Assembly: GCA_033811195.1 (NCBI GenBank)
Contig: JAPXOZ010000005.1
Span: 43,363-107,362, forward strand
Length of the DNA stretch: 64,000 nucleotides
Source of the DNA: Cacconaster sp033811195
Lineage (GTDB): Bacteria > Bacteroidota > Bacteroidia > Bacteroidales > UBA932
Direction of reading: 5' to 3'
Below the pieces are notes generated by a model. The model did not search any database. It was not told the DNA's origin and saw only the letters and a program-made list of their open reading frames with translations. Below, one piece after another: positions 16,232-25,156 of this stretch; within the stretch, counting starts at the first letter, position 1; each line of letters opens with the position of its first letter. The position numbers and the translations under genes were made by a program.

Positions 16232-17542
16232 ATGAAAAGGTTATTGATTTCAGCGATGACCGCTGCTATGATATCACTAACGGCCATTTGCGCAGTGGCG
16301 CAGCAGAGCGGTACTCCAGGTAAGGTGCTGACTATGGAGGAGTGCCGTCATCTGGCACGCGAATCCATCGGAGATAGTCGCAACGCCACCCTTGTGCGAG
16401 AAGGGGCTAAAATACGAGAAAGCATACTCAAAAGAATAATACTCCCACAGGTTGCTGTAGGCGGCTTGACTTCATACCAAACGCATACGCCTGATATGGG
16501 CGCTCTGGTCAATCACCAGATTGACTTTAAGCAACTTTCCAAATGGCAGTACGGAGGTTTCCTGCTTTTCGGGCAGACGATCTATGATGGTGGCGAATAC
16601 CGAACCAGACGTTTACTTACGAACCTGACAAAAGAGGAAGAATTGCTCGATATTGAGCAGAGGGCCCTTCAAACAGAAAACATAGCTGACGAACTCTATT
16701 TCAATGCACTCCTCGCAGAAAAAAGTCTGGAAATCCTTAACATTGCCCACAATCGGCTCCAGAATGACCTGAAAAGCATCGAATCTCTTTTTGCCGAAGG
16801 CGTAATCTATCGTAAGGATGTTATGCTGATCGAAATGCAGCTGCTTGAAAGCAGCCACAGAATTTCCGGCCTTGAAATTGAAAGAGAGAAATGTCTCTCA
16901 CTGCTCTCTACTCTCACCGGTAGTGAAATAACTCCCGACACCCGGCTCGAGATGCCATCTCGCTACCTTATCGAGACCATAACTGAAGACCCCGCGTTAC
17001 GGAAAATCGATATCCGCAGTGAGCAGATTGATGCCGGTAGGCGACTTTCACTCTCACGGGTGCTCCCCAGGGTTGAATTATATGCTCTCGGCCACTATGG
17101 CAAATGGGGCATGGATGTCTTTTCTGACGATCCGCTTCTCTCGGGGTTGGCAGGTGTCTCCATAATAGTTCCCATCTCCGACTGGCGTACGCATCACCGA
17201 AATAAAACTCTTTCAATCAACGAAAAAAACCGCCTGGAGATCTCCAGAGCCAACCTTGAGCTGCAAACCGAGCTCAAACGCACCGAAATCGAAAAAGAGA
17301 TAGCAGCCTGCGAAGAACTGGAAATACAGGCCGCGGAAATGGCTTCAAAGTATCGGGAACTGGCAGATGAACTGCGCTTGATGATGCAAAAAGGCGAAGT
17401 CTCCGAAAATGAATATCTCACCGCACTCAATATGCAGACACAGGCTGAACTTGGTAGGGAATACCACCGAATCGAAAAAATTCGAAAAATTATTCTCAGC
17501 CACCGCATATTCATTGACAACCCTGACAATAGACGATTATGA
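16232..17542 (+). CDS. TolC-family outer-membrane efflux protein
   Basis: 436 residues with a signal peptide (ISLTAICAVAQQ). Long amphipathic helices (about 120-215 and 310-420, for example NRLQNDLKSIESLFAEGV and RTEIEKEIAACEELEIQAAE) and short beta blocks with VSIIVPISDWRTHHRN match the two-repeat TolC barrel/tunnel fold. It would form the outer-membrane duct for the pump whose adaptor starts in the last four bases of this gene. Length is within the family range. Confidence 0.9.
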   Translation: MKRLLISAMTAAMISLTAICAVAQQSGTPGKVLTMEECRHLARESIGDSRNATLVREGAKIRESILKRIILPQVAVGGLTSYQTHTPDMGALVNHQIDFKQLSKWQYGGFLLFGQTIYDGGEYRTRRLLTNLTKEEELLDIEQRALQTENIADELYFNALLAEKSLEILNIAHNRLQNDLKSIESLFAEGVIYRKDVMLIEMQLLESSHRISGLEIEREKCLSLLSTLTGSEITPDTRLEMPSRYLIETITEDPALRKIDIRSEQIDAGRRLSLSRVLPRVELYALGHYGKWGMDVFSDDPLLSGLAGVSIIVPISDWRTHHRNKTLSINEKNRLEISRANLELQTELKRTEIEKEIAACEELEIQAAEMASKYRELADELRLMMQKGEVSENEYLTALNMQTQAELGREYHRIEKIRKIILSHRIFIDNPDNRRL

Positions 17543-18426
17543 AACACTTCCCTATATTTTTAATTGTAATACTGACGTTCGCTTCCTGTAATCAGGATGG
17601 CCAGCCAGACGGTTATGGTATTTTTCACAACCTGGAATGGACCGTATCGGCAGACGCCGACGGCAAAGTAACCGACCTTAAAGCTGAAGAGGGTACTCTC
17701 CTTAGTCGTGGAGAGGTCGTCGGCCATATAGACACCACTCTACTGGTGCTCCAGCGCAACAATCTCATCTCACAAATGGCCGCGTTAAGGGCCACAATGC
17801 CAAAAGAAGCAATCCAAATTGAGGCCTATACCAGTGAAAAAGATGCTCTGGTCAAAGAGCTAGACAGAGTGCGCAATCTGGTGGCTTCCGGATCGCTGGA
17901 CTCCAAAAAGCTGGAACAGACCGAGGACAAGGTTTCTATCCTAGAGAGCAGAATAGAGGCTGCAAGGGCACAGCTCAAGCAGCAATCGGCTTCCGTACTG
18001 GCTCAGATAGAGGTGCTCGCTTCCCAGAAACACCTTATTGATGAACAGATCAGACGCTGCACCATCTACTCACCTGAGGATGGCATTGTTGTGACTAAAT
18101 ATCTCAACGAACATGAGTATGTGCTTATCGGCCGCCCCATATTCAAGCTTGCCCGTACCGACAAAATGCTCTTCAAATGTTGGCTTGACGGCGCAACTCT
18201 GACAAAAGTTAAGTTAGGCGACAGCGTTACCGTTGTTACTGATGGTCCGGATGGCACTCTGGTTGAGCATCAAGGGAGTGTCAGCTACATTTCCGAGCAC
18301 TCGGAGTATGCCCCCAACCATATACAGACTCGCGACAATCGTACCCGTCTGGTATATATGGTTAAGGTTGAAGTGCCCAATGACGGCACTTTGCGTGCCG
18401 GTCTTCCAGCAGAACTCCACTTATGA
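17539..18426 (+). CDS. HlyD-family membrane-fusion lipoprotein (exporter adaptor)
   Basis: 295 residues. LTFASC gives a lipidation Cys at 17, so the adaptor is probably anchored by lipid rather than a transmembrane helix. A lipoyl-like half (DADGKVTDLKAEEGTLLSRG) leads into an alpha-hairpin coiled coil (about 75-165) and the second lipoyl half with CTIYSPEDGIVVTKYLNEHE, then a beta-barrel domain. It bridges TolC to the inner-membrane ABC proteins, as in YbhG/HlyD systems. ATGA overlaps occur at both ends, indicating tight coupling with its neighbours. Confidence 0.88.
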   Translation: MKHFPIFLIVILTFASCNQDGQPDGYGIFHNLEWTVSADADGKVTDLKAEEGTLLSRGEVVGHIDTTLLVLQRNNLISQMAALRATMPKEAIQIEAYTSEKDALVKELDRVRNLVASGSLDSKKLEQTEDKVSILESRIEAARAQLKQQSASVLAQIEVLASQKHLIDEQIRRCTIYSPEDGIVVTKYLNEHEYVLIGRPIFKLARTDKMLFKCWLDGATLTKVKLGDSVTVVTDGPDGTLVEHQGSVSYISEHSEYAPNHIQTRDNRTRLVYMVKVEVPNDGTLRAGLPAELHL

Positions 18427-19133
18427 TCCATGCCGAAGGCATATCTAAGTGGTACGGCCGTTTCCAAGCGTTGTACGATCTCAACTTCAGTGTGGAGAAA
18501 GGGACTATTGTATCCATGATCGGAGCCAACGGAGCGGGCAAATCCACCCTTTTTGATATCATCACCACTCTCGACAGCAATTTCAAAGGAAAGATGTTGG
18601 TCGGAGGATATGACACCAGACGGCAGAAGGGTGCTATCCGTAAGATCACCGGTTACGTTCCGGGTACCTTTTCGCTCTATAGCGATCTTACGGTTATGGA
18701 GAATGTGGATTTCTTTGCAAATGCCTACGGATGTGGTAGGGAGGCGCTCCACAAGATGACTCCTCGCATCTGGAATTCGCTCGAGCCATTTGCCGGATAC
18801 CGCGCAAGTCAGCTTTCCGGAGGTATGAGGCAAAAGCTCTCCCTTTGTTGTGCTGCTGTTCACTCTCCCTCATTATTGTTGCTGGACGAACCCACTACCG
18901 GTATCGACCCTCTCTCGAGATGGGAACTCTGGCAGGAACTGTTGGCTCTGAGGGAGCAAGGTATCACAATAGTGATGAGCACACACTATCTGGATGAAGC
19001 TGCTCGTGCTGATAAGGTGATGCTGCTCGACAAGGGCAAACTCATATCATACGACACCCCGGAACATCTTACAATAGGTGAGAAAAGTCTAGAAGATGTC
19101 TTCATCAAATTTCTGGAAAGCACGGATGAATAG
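18423..19133 (+). CDS. ABC exporter ATPase, first of two
   Basis: 236 residues. Walker A GANGAGKST (Lys40), signature LSGGM at 131-135, Walker B LLLLDEP (Asp155, Glu156) and switch His188 are all present. The Q-loop position, normally GYxxQ, reads GYVPG (Gly81), so the usual Gln is missing. Closest in style to the YbhF/CcmA group that drives ABC-2 permeases. It overlaps the adaptor gene by four bases and the second ATPase by eight. See the finding on asymmetric sites: this protein supplies the good signature but a defective Q-loop. Confidence 0.93.
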   Translation: MIHAEGISKWYGRFQALYDLNFSVEKGTIVSMIGANGAGKSTLFDIITTLDSNFKGKMLVGGYDTRRQKGAIRKITGYVPGTFSLYSDLTVMENVDFFANAYGCGREALHKMTPRIWNSLEPFAGYRASQLSGGMRQKLSLCCAAVHSPSLLLLDEPTTGIDPLSRWELWQELLALREQGITIVMSTHYLDEAARADKVMLLDKGKLISYDTPEHLTIGEKSLEDVFIKFLESTDE

Positions 19134-19809
19134 AATCCTTACCATATCATCACTAACTAAGCATTTTAGCTCCCTTGTGGCCGTGCGAGACTTCTCATTA
19201 ACCCTGGACAAAGGGGACGTAGTGGGAGTTTTCGGTGCCAATGGTGCCGGCAAAACGACTCTCATCAGGATGATTATTGGACTCACAAAGCCCACTTCCG
19301 GTGAATTCGCAATAGCAACAGGTTGTCGCATCGGCTATATGAGCCAATCATTTTCCCTTGTCGGAACTCTGACGGTTATGGAAAATTTTGAGTTTTATAG
19401 TGCTCTCTACAATCTGCCCCGGCAGGAATTTATAGAGCAAAGAGATCACTTTATCAATCATTTCAAGATGGGGGAATATCTTAATGTTCGCACCGACAGA
19501 TTACCCGCCGGCAGAAAACAACTACTTGCCTTCTCCATCTCGCGATTACACTCCCCAACCTTGCTGTTGCTCGACGAGCCCACTTCCGGACTTGATCTGC
19601 TCAATCGTAAACGTCTTTGGGAGGCAGTTCGCGAGGCTGCCGAGGAAGGAATAGCCATTCTGGTGAGCACTCACTATCTTGATGAAGCATTTCGATGTGA
19701 CAAGATTGTTATGATGGAGCACGGGTCCATCAAGGCTTACGGAGATCCCTTCGATTTGGCCGATAAAGCCGGAGGTAACCTTATCAACTTGTTTTTGGAG
19801 GAGAAATGA
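19126..19809 (+). CDS. ABC exporter ATPase, second of two (degenerate signature)
   Basis: 227 residues from the ATG at 19126, which overlaps the previous stop by eight bases; an upstream in-frame ATG at 19096 would add ten residues unlike the family and is less likely. Walker A GANGAGKTT (Lys43), Q-loop Gln74 in GYMSQSFSL, Walker B LLLLDEP (Asp150, Glu151) and His183 are intact, but the signature LSGGQ is replaced by LPAGR at 126-130. With the first ATPase it resembles a split version of the fused two-ATPase YbhF protein. Probably forms an obligate heterodimer with it. Confidence 0.92.
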   Translation: MNRILTISSLTKHFSSLVAVRDFSLTLDKGDVVGVFGANGAGKTTLIRMIIGLTKPTSGEFAIATGCRIGYMSQSFSLVGTLTVMENFEFYSALYNLPRQEFIEQRDHFINHFKMGEYLNVRTDRLPAGRKQLLAFSISRLHSPTLLLLDEPTSGLDLLNRKRLWEAVREAAEEGIAILVSTHYLDEAFRCDKIVMMEHGSIKAYGDPFDLADKAGGNLINLFLEEK

Positions 19810-19810
19810 G

Positions 19811-20893
19811 ATGAGAGGTGTTTGGACAGTCGCACGTAAGGAGTTGTCGCACATCTTAAGGGATAAGGTGAGCGGTCTTATCCTGTTTGTTCTTCCGGCA
19901 CTTTTTTTCATCTCCATAGGATTTGCTATTTCGGTAGACATAGAGCATATCGACCTTGCCATAGCCAATACAGCGGGACCGAAAGCAAGCGAGGTAGTAA
20001 ATCACTTGTGCAATATGAATAAAATCAATAAGGTAGTGATGCTCAATTCTCCCTCGGAAGTGGAAGAGTCTTTTGCACGCGATGGGATAGTGGCTGCAAT
20101 TGTCATCAGTGAAGGAGAAGGTGGTTACAATGCTCCCTTTAAATTTGACCTCTTTATCGACTGCTCATTTGCAACCAATATATTTGCGATAAGAAGCCCT
20201 ATTAGCTCCGCCATTAAGAATTCTCTTATCGGGCCTGGAAGTGACACTCCCTTCACCGTAAGATATCTTTACAATAACGACCTCAACCGAAAAATGGCTA
20301 CCATTCCCGGAGTGATAATGATCATCCTGATAGTGGTATCAACAATGATTTTCAGCATCAGCATTAACAAGGAAAGGGTCCACGGCACATCGAGACTGCT
20401 CTCACTCACGCCTTTGGGACCCATTAGAATTGTTATTGGCAAGTTTATCCCCTATTTCCTGATATCGCTGATACACATATCCTACCTTATCTTTTTAGGG
20501 CAATCGATATTCGGACTTGGGATCAACGGCAGTTTTCTGCTTTATTTTCTTTTCTGCGCTCTCTTTTCCCTCAATTCGATGATGCTCGGATTGCTTGTCG
20601 GTTCTTATTGTAAGACATACGAAGCGGTGCTGATCATCTGTTGGTTTTTTATATTTACGCCAAACCTATTCCTTTCGGGATTCGTTATGCCTGTAAATAG
20701 TATGCCTGAAGCGATGCAAAAAGTTGCCCGTCTTTACAACGGATATCATTTTATTGAAGGGTACAGGAGCATCGCCTACAAAGGGACAGGCCTGGCCGAA
20801 AATCTACCTTATATCCTATTTCTGACAATTCAGAGCTTAGTTGCATTTTTCATCGCCCTGCTGGGCTTTTCACGTCGTTATTCCAAATCCTGA
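19811..20893 (+). CDS. ABC-2 type permease
   Basis: 360 residues: N-terminal helix (KVSGLILFVLPALFFISIGF), a large extracytoplasmic domain (about 45-165), then five hydrophobic segments from about 170 (VIMIILIVVSTMIFSISI) to 355. The INKERVHGTSRLL loop is the typical coupling region of YbhS/YhiI-like permeases. It starts one base after the second ATPase gene and its stop shares a base with the next permease, so the pair most likely makes a heterodimeric channel. Substrate unknown; relatives export drugs, lipids or small molecules. Confidence 0.9.
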   Translation: MRGVWTVARKELSHILRDKVSGLILFVLPALFFISIGFAISVDIEHIDLAIANTAGPKASEVVNHLCNMNKINKVVMLNSPSEVEESFARDGIVAAIVISEGEGGYNAPFKFDLFIDCSFATNIFAIRSPISSAIKNSLIGPGSDTPFTVRYLYNNDLNRKMATIPGVIMIILIVVSTMIFSISINKERVHGTSRLLSLTPLGPIRIVIGKFIPYFLISLIHISYLIFLGQSIFGLGINGSFLLYFLFCALFSLNSMMLGLLVGSYCKTYEAVLIICWFFIFTPNLFLSGFVMPVNSMPEAMQKVARLYNGYHFIEGYRSIAYKGTGLAENLPYILFLTIQSLVAFFIALLGFSRRYSKS

Positions 20894-21963
20894 TGAGAAG
20901 ATTCTATTACATATTCAAACATGAGGTTCTGGCATTCGCGAGATTTCCATTGATGATTATTTTGCTGCTCCTTTGTCCTATTGTGGTTATCGGATTCATT
21001 CCACAAACTCTTGGGCATACCATAAAAATTAGTTGTGCCGTAGTGGACATGGACCACTCCTCTGCCAGTAGAGAAATCGGGCAAAAAATTCTCTCATCTG
21101 AGCATTGTCTACCGCCTGTATGGTGTGCCTCTGTAGAGGAAGCAATGCGTCTTATGGAGTATAACTCCGTATTGATGATCGTTTCCATTCCGGAAAGATA
21201 TGAGCGGGGACTTGAACTCGGTAATCCTGAGAAAATCACTCTTCTGGCGGACGGATCCAGGGTAATAGAGGCAGATATATCAGTTCCAAAGATGATGTCT
21301 CTCCTCTCGGGTAATGATGCTCCAGGAGGCATCATAAATCTTCATCGCCTTTTCAACAGCGAAGAACATTCCGAACAATATTTTCTAGTTTCGCTGATAT
21401 CAATGGCGCTTCTGATTATAGCCATGTTCCTTATCGGACTCAATCTCGCGGGAGAGAAAAAACACAACACTCTTTCCCAAATCATAGTTACAGGAGTAGA
21501 TATGCGACTCTATCTGGGTACTAAAGTGTTGTTTTATTCGCTTGTTGTAATTCTGGAACTTTTCCTCTGTCTGGCGGTCGGATATATAGTCTACGATATG
21601 ACCATTGCTTCAGGTCTGGGCCAATTAATAATGGTAACATACATCTTAACATTCCCGTTGTTGTTTGCAGGGGTTTTCATTGCATCGGTCGCACGTAACG
21701 ATATTCAGGCGATATATCTGATGATTTTCCTGATGATATTTCTGGTGATGCTCAGTTCAATGATTGCTCCTTTGGCCAATATGAGCGGGGTTTCCTACTA
21801 TGTCTGCCGGCTAAATCCTGTTTATTGGCTCACAAAGAGCCTACGTGTCGTCATCACATATGGATATCCTTTACGGACAATACTCCCGGAACTTGGGGCA
21901 GGAATTCTCTTGAGTGTGATTTTCTTTTTCTCTTCAATTAAACTTCTCAAAAGAATTAATTAA
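20893..21963 (+). CDS. ABC-2 type permease
   Basis: 356 residues with the same architecture as the preceding permease: one N-terminal helix (FPLMIILLLLCPIVVIGFI), a periplasmic domain, and five C-terminal helices beginning at about 160 (ISMALLIIAMFLIGLNLAG) with the AGEKKHNTLSQI coupling loop. Resembles YbhR. Last gene of the six-gene tripartite exporter. No hairpin terminator was found; a possible promoter for the next gene overlaps the stop codon. Confidence 0.9.
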   Translation: MRRFYYIFKHEVLAFARFPLMIILLLLCPIVVIGFIPQTLGHTIKISCAVVDMDHSSASREIGQKILSSEHCLPPVWCASVEEAMRLMEYNSVLMIVSIPERYERGLELGNPEKITLLADGSRVIEADISVPKMMSLLSGNDAPGGIINLHRLFNSEEHSEQYFLVSLISMALLIIAMFLIGLNLAGEKKHNTLSQIIVTGVDMRLYLGTKVLFYSLVVILELFLCLAVGYIVYDMTIASGLGQLIMVTYILTFPLLFAGVFIASVARNDIQAIYLMIFLMIFLVMLSSMIAPLANMSGVSYYVCRLNPVYWLTKSLRVVITYGYPLRTILPELGAGILLSVIFFFSSIKLLKRIN

Positions 21964-21968
21964 CTTTG
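21961..21968 (+). promoter_or_regulatory. Candidate -7 element before the serine hydrolase
   Basis: TAACTTTG fits TAnnTTTG and lies 32 bases before the start codon. No TTTG -33 element was identified, so confidence is low. Confidence 0.35.
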
Positions 21969-22000
21969 TTACTTGTCGAACAATCCGTAAACATACTATC

Positions 22001-23218
22001 ATGAAACGTTTCCTACTTATTACACTGTTAGGCGCATTTCTGGCAACAGGCTGCACCACTACACCTGCACCCGGAACACTTGCCAAAGCCACTCCCGAGT
22101 CTCAGGGAATGAATCCGGAGATTCTTTCCAGAGTCGATTCCGTAGTCTTTAAAGCTATTGAAGAGGGACAGTGCCCCGGAGCAGTATTGTCAGTAGTTAA
22201 AAACGATAAAATCATCTATCTAAAGGCCTACGGCAACAAATCGGTAGTACCGGACACTGTAGCTATGAGTGCTGAGACAGTATTTGACCTGGCTTCCGTC
22301 AGCAAATGTGTTGGCACCACCCTTTCTTTTCTACAGTTGGTAGAGAAGGGCCGTGTTCGTTTAACCGACAGAGTAGATATGTATATCCCGGATTTCCAGC
22401 CCTGGATTGACCCTGACACAAGCGAAAAAACGGATATCAGAATTATCGATCTGCTCACACATAGTTCCGGCATCGCTCCCTATATAACAGTCCCCGCTTA
22501 TGTGGAAAGATTTGGCGAAGCTACACCGGACTCACTCATAAGGTATATTGCAACTGAGGTTAGACGCAATTTCAAACCTACCACAGGCTATATGTACAGT
22601 TGCCTCAACTTTGTGACTCTCCAGCATATCCTACAGAATGTCACGGGAGAGACTTTGAGCGACTATGCACAAACACATGTATTTGACGCACTCAAACTAG
22701 CAAACACCTGTTATAACCCTACAGGATCCACTCTCGAACTATGTGCCCCTACAGAAGTGCAAGCCGACGGACTGCCTCTTGTAGGCAATGTGCACGATCC
22801 CATTGCACGCATAATCAACGTAGGCAATAGCGGCAATGCGGGAGTCTTCTCCAATGCAGAAGATCTCTCTGTTATCGCGGCTGCTTTGATGAATGGTGGC
22901 AAAATCCACGGACGCAGAATCCTAGGAAAAATGACTGTTGAGAGAATGATTACCGTACCTGAGGAGAATTCCCCTCATATCGGACGCGCACTCGGCTGGG
23001 ACAACCGTAGCAGTGCAGCAAGCATTCGCGGCGACCTCTTCAGCCGTACACGCACTATCTGCCACACCGGCTACACCGGCACTTCGATGGTGGTGGATAT
23101 GGACTCAAAGATCGCTGTAATACTTCTTACAAACAGGGTACATCCTGAGGACAAGAGCGGACTTGCCAGGACCAGAGCGCTTGTGGCAAATATTGTTGCC
23201 GCATCAGTGGAAAAATAA
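22001..23218 (+). CDS. Beta-lactamase-family serine hydrolase lipoprotein
   Basis: 405 residues with a lipobox LATGC (Cys18). The class C beta-lactamase/DD-peptidase fold is shown by the SxxK motif (Ser99-Val-Ser-Lys102 in ASVSKCVG) and the HTG-type third motif in CHTGYTGTS near residue 355. The second motif, usually YxN, reads YSCLNF, so its third position is Cys; this may still be functional, as this motif varies in the family. Such proteins act as esterases, peptidases or penicillin-binding enzymes outside the cell; which one is not decidable here. Nine bases separate it from the aro genes. Confidence 0.88.
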   Translation: MKRFLLITLLGAFLATGCTTTPAPGTLAKATPESQGMNPEILSRVDSVVFKAIEEGQCPGAVLSVVKNDKIIYLKAYGNKSVVPDTVAMSAETVFDLASVSKCVGTTLSFLQLVEKGRVRLTDRVDMYIPDFQPWIDPDTSEKTDIRIIDLLTHSSGIAPYITVPAYVERFGEATPDSLIRYIATEVRRNFKPTTGYMYSCLNFVTLQHILQNVTGETLSDYAQTHVFDALKLANTCYNPTGSTLELCAPTEVQADGLPLVGNVHDPIARIINVGNSGNAGVFSNAEDLSVIAAALMNGGKIHGRRILGKMTVERMITVPEENSPHIGRALGWDNRSSAASIRGDLFSRTRTICHTGYTGTSMVVDMDSKIAVILLTNRVHPEDKSGLARTRALVANIVAASVEK

Positions 23219-23226
23219 TTCAATCT

Positions 23227-25155
23227 ATGGCAAAAGTCTGCATCAGCATAAGGAATATTGACAGCATCTACTGCAAATTTATGGCTGAAACCAGGCGCGA
23301 CGAAGTGCTTGAAATACGGCTTGACAAATGCGGTTTCTCCGAGCAAGAGATCAAGGATGTGTTTTCCTGCCCAAGAGAAGCAGCTCTGCTGGCTGCCCAC
23401 CCTTGCCGTCTTGCGACGGAAAGGGAGGATTCTATCAAGGCCCTCTCTACCGCCATTCTTGCCGGCGCCGACTTCGTAGACATAGAAACTTCTCTCCCCG
23501 AAGACTCACGTATGTGGCTCTCTTCGCTTGCGATGAATAAATTTTGCAAAACTATATACTCCTATCACAACTGGCATCACACCAACCCCCTGGAAGAACT
23601 CCGCACTATCGTGAGCAATGCCTTTGCCGAAGGAGCGGATATTGTTAAAATAGTTACCACCGCCAAATCAGCGGAAGATGCTGAGAGAGTTCTTTCCCTT
23701 TATGACGAATTCCCACCAGAGCGGCTTATCGCTTTTGCCATGGGTGTTGCAGGAGCTCCATCAAGACTCAAATCCGTCACTCTGGGAGCACCGCTCTATT
23801 ATGTCTCCCCACGTCGCGGGTTTGAGACTGCACCCGGCCAACCCTGCTATTACAATCTGGTGGAAGGAGAAATAATGCTCAAAGGGGAGATGGAGATCCC
23901 CTCCTCCAAAAGTTTCGCACAACGTGCAATACTGCTCGCAGCCCTAACTGAAGGGACCACACGCCTCTACAACCTTACCCTCTGTGATGACACCCAATCA
24001 GCACTCTCAGTGGCTTGGCAACTTGGGGCCGACATCTCATTTGAGGGTCGCACACTTATCCTCACAGGACACCAGCGCATCCATGAAAAAGGTTTAATAG
24101 TTAAGGACAATAAGCTTTTTGTGGGTGAATCAGGGCTCTTAGCACGTCTCTGTATTCCTCTGGCAGGTCTGAGCAATTCAGATATTCTAATAATAGGCGA
24201 AAAGACCCTCAACCAGCGGAAAATCCGCGAACATGCTACAGCTCTCCGATGGATGGGACTTAAAATCAACTATCGCGACGAACATTATCTGCCTGCGTTA
24301 GTCACAGGACGACTACATGGCAGAATCACCAATATCTCAGGTGCTCGCGGATCCCAGATGATATCGGGAATGTTGCTTGCGCTTTCACAATGTGCTCAGG
24401 ACTCTGTTTTGCATGTAGCCGACCCCACCAGCAATCCCTATATCGATCTCACCATATATCTGGCCGAGTTCTTCGGGATTGACATCGAATTCAGTAGTGA
24501 AGAATATGAGGATTCCAGATCCTTTTTTATCGTAGGCGAACAGCAGATAAAGCCCCTGCATGGACTCGAAGTAGAGAAGGATTGGAGCGTTGCCGCAATT
24601 ATGCTAGTAGCAGGAGCAATGATGGGGGATATCACTATCCGCGGTATGGATATGTTCTCCAACCAAGCGGATGCGATGATATATGACTTCCTCGAGCAGA
24701 ACCATGTGGATATCGTCAAGGATAAGGAGGGGAACATCAATATCCGCAAGTCCATAATCTGCCCTTTTGTCTATGACATAACGGATGCTCCCGATCTCTT
24801 TGCACCGCTATTCCTATTGGCCACACGAGCCAATGGAGAGAGTTGCATCCAGGGAATCCGTCGCCTTCGCAACAAAGAGAGTGACCGCGCACACAGTTTT
24901 GCTCAGGAATTTCGCAAATTGGGCGTCCGGGTGGAGATTCGGGGCGACTATATGTTCATCAGAGGAAAAGAGAATTTTGAGTTTATGGGAGCAGAATGCT
25001 CTTCACACGGCGATCATCGCCTCGCAATGGTGCTTTCCATTGCCAATCTCCTCGCTACTTCGGAGATTGTAATAGACGACACCGAATGTATTGACAAATC
25101 CTTCCCGGGTTTCCTTGCGGAACTCGCTAAATTGGACCAGAGAAAAATTAACTGA
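23227..25155 (+). CDS. Fused 3-dehydroquinate dehydratase (type I) and EPSP synthase
   Basis: 642 residues covering two steps of the shikimate pathway. Residues 1-210 are a type I dehydroquinase: His114 (in YSYHNW) and Schiff-base Lys141 (in DIVKIVTT) are present, as is the APGQ loop. From about 215 an EPSP synthase begins (EIPSSKS, Lys228), with DAPDLFAPL, NKESDR and SHGDHRLAM carrying the catalytic Asp, Glu and Arg. The motif LNxGTAxR is replaced by VGESGLLAR. The fusion is unusual because aroD and aroA are normally separate. AroC starts two bases after the stop, so three of the pathway's last steps are in one transcript. Confidence 0.9.
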   Translation: MAKVCISIRNIDSIYCKFMAETRRDEVLEIRLDKCGFSEQEIKDVFSCPREAALLAAHPCRLATEREDSIKALSTAILAGADFVDIETSLPEDSRMWLSSLAMNKFCKTIYSYHNWHHTNPLEELRTIVSNAFAEGADIVKIVTTAKSAEDAERVLSLYDEFPPERLIAFAMGVAGAPSRLKSVTLGAPLYYVSPRRGFETAPGQPCYYNLVEGEIMLKGEMEIPSSKSFAQRAILLAALTEGTTRLYNLTLCDDTQSALSVAWQLGADISFEGRTLILTGHQRIHEKGLIVKDNKLFVGESGLLARLCIPLAGLSNSDILIIGEKTLNQRKIREHATALRWMGLKINYRDEHYLPALVTGRLHGRITNISGARGSQMISGMLLALSQCAQDSVLHVADPTSNPYIDLTIYLAEFFGIDIEFSSEEYEDSRSFFIVGEQQIKPLHGLEVEKDWSVAAIMLVAGAMMGDITIRGMDMFSNQADAMIYDFLEQNHVDIVKDKEGNINIRKSIICPFVYDITDAPDLFAPLFLLATRANGESCIQGIRRLRNKESDRAHSFAQEFRKLGVRVEIRGDYMFIRGKENFEFMGAECSSHGDHRLAMVLSIANLLATSEIVIDDTECIDKSFPGFLAELAKLDQRKIN

Positions 25156-25156
25156 T

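Noticed and set aside
25091..25156. Upstream start for chorismate synthase
   Set aside because: The extra 22 residues overlap the AroD-AroA gene and do not belong to the family; ATG 25157 gives the standard N-terminus.
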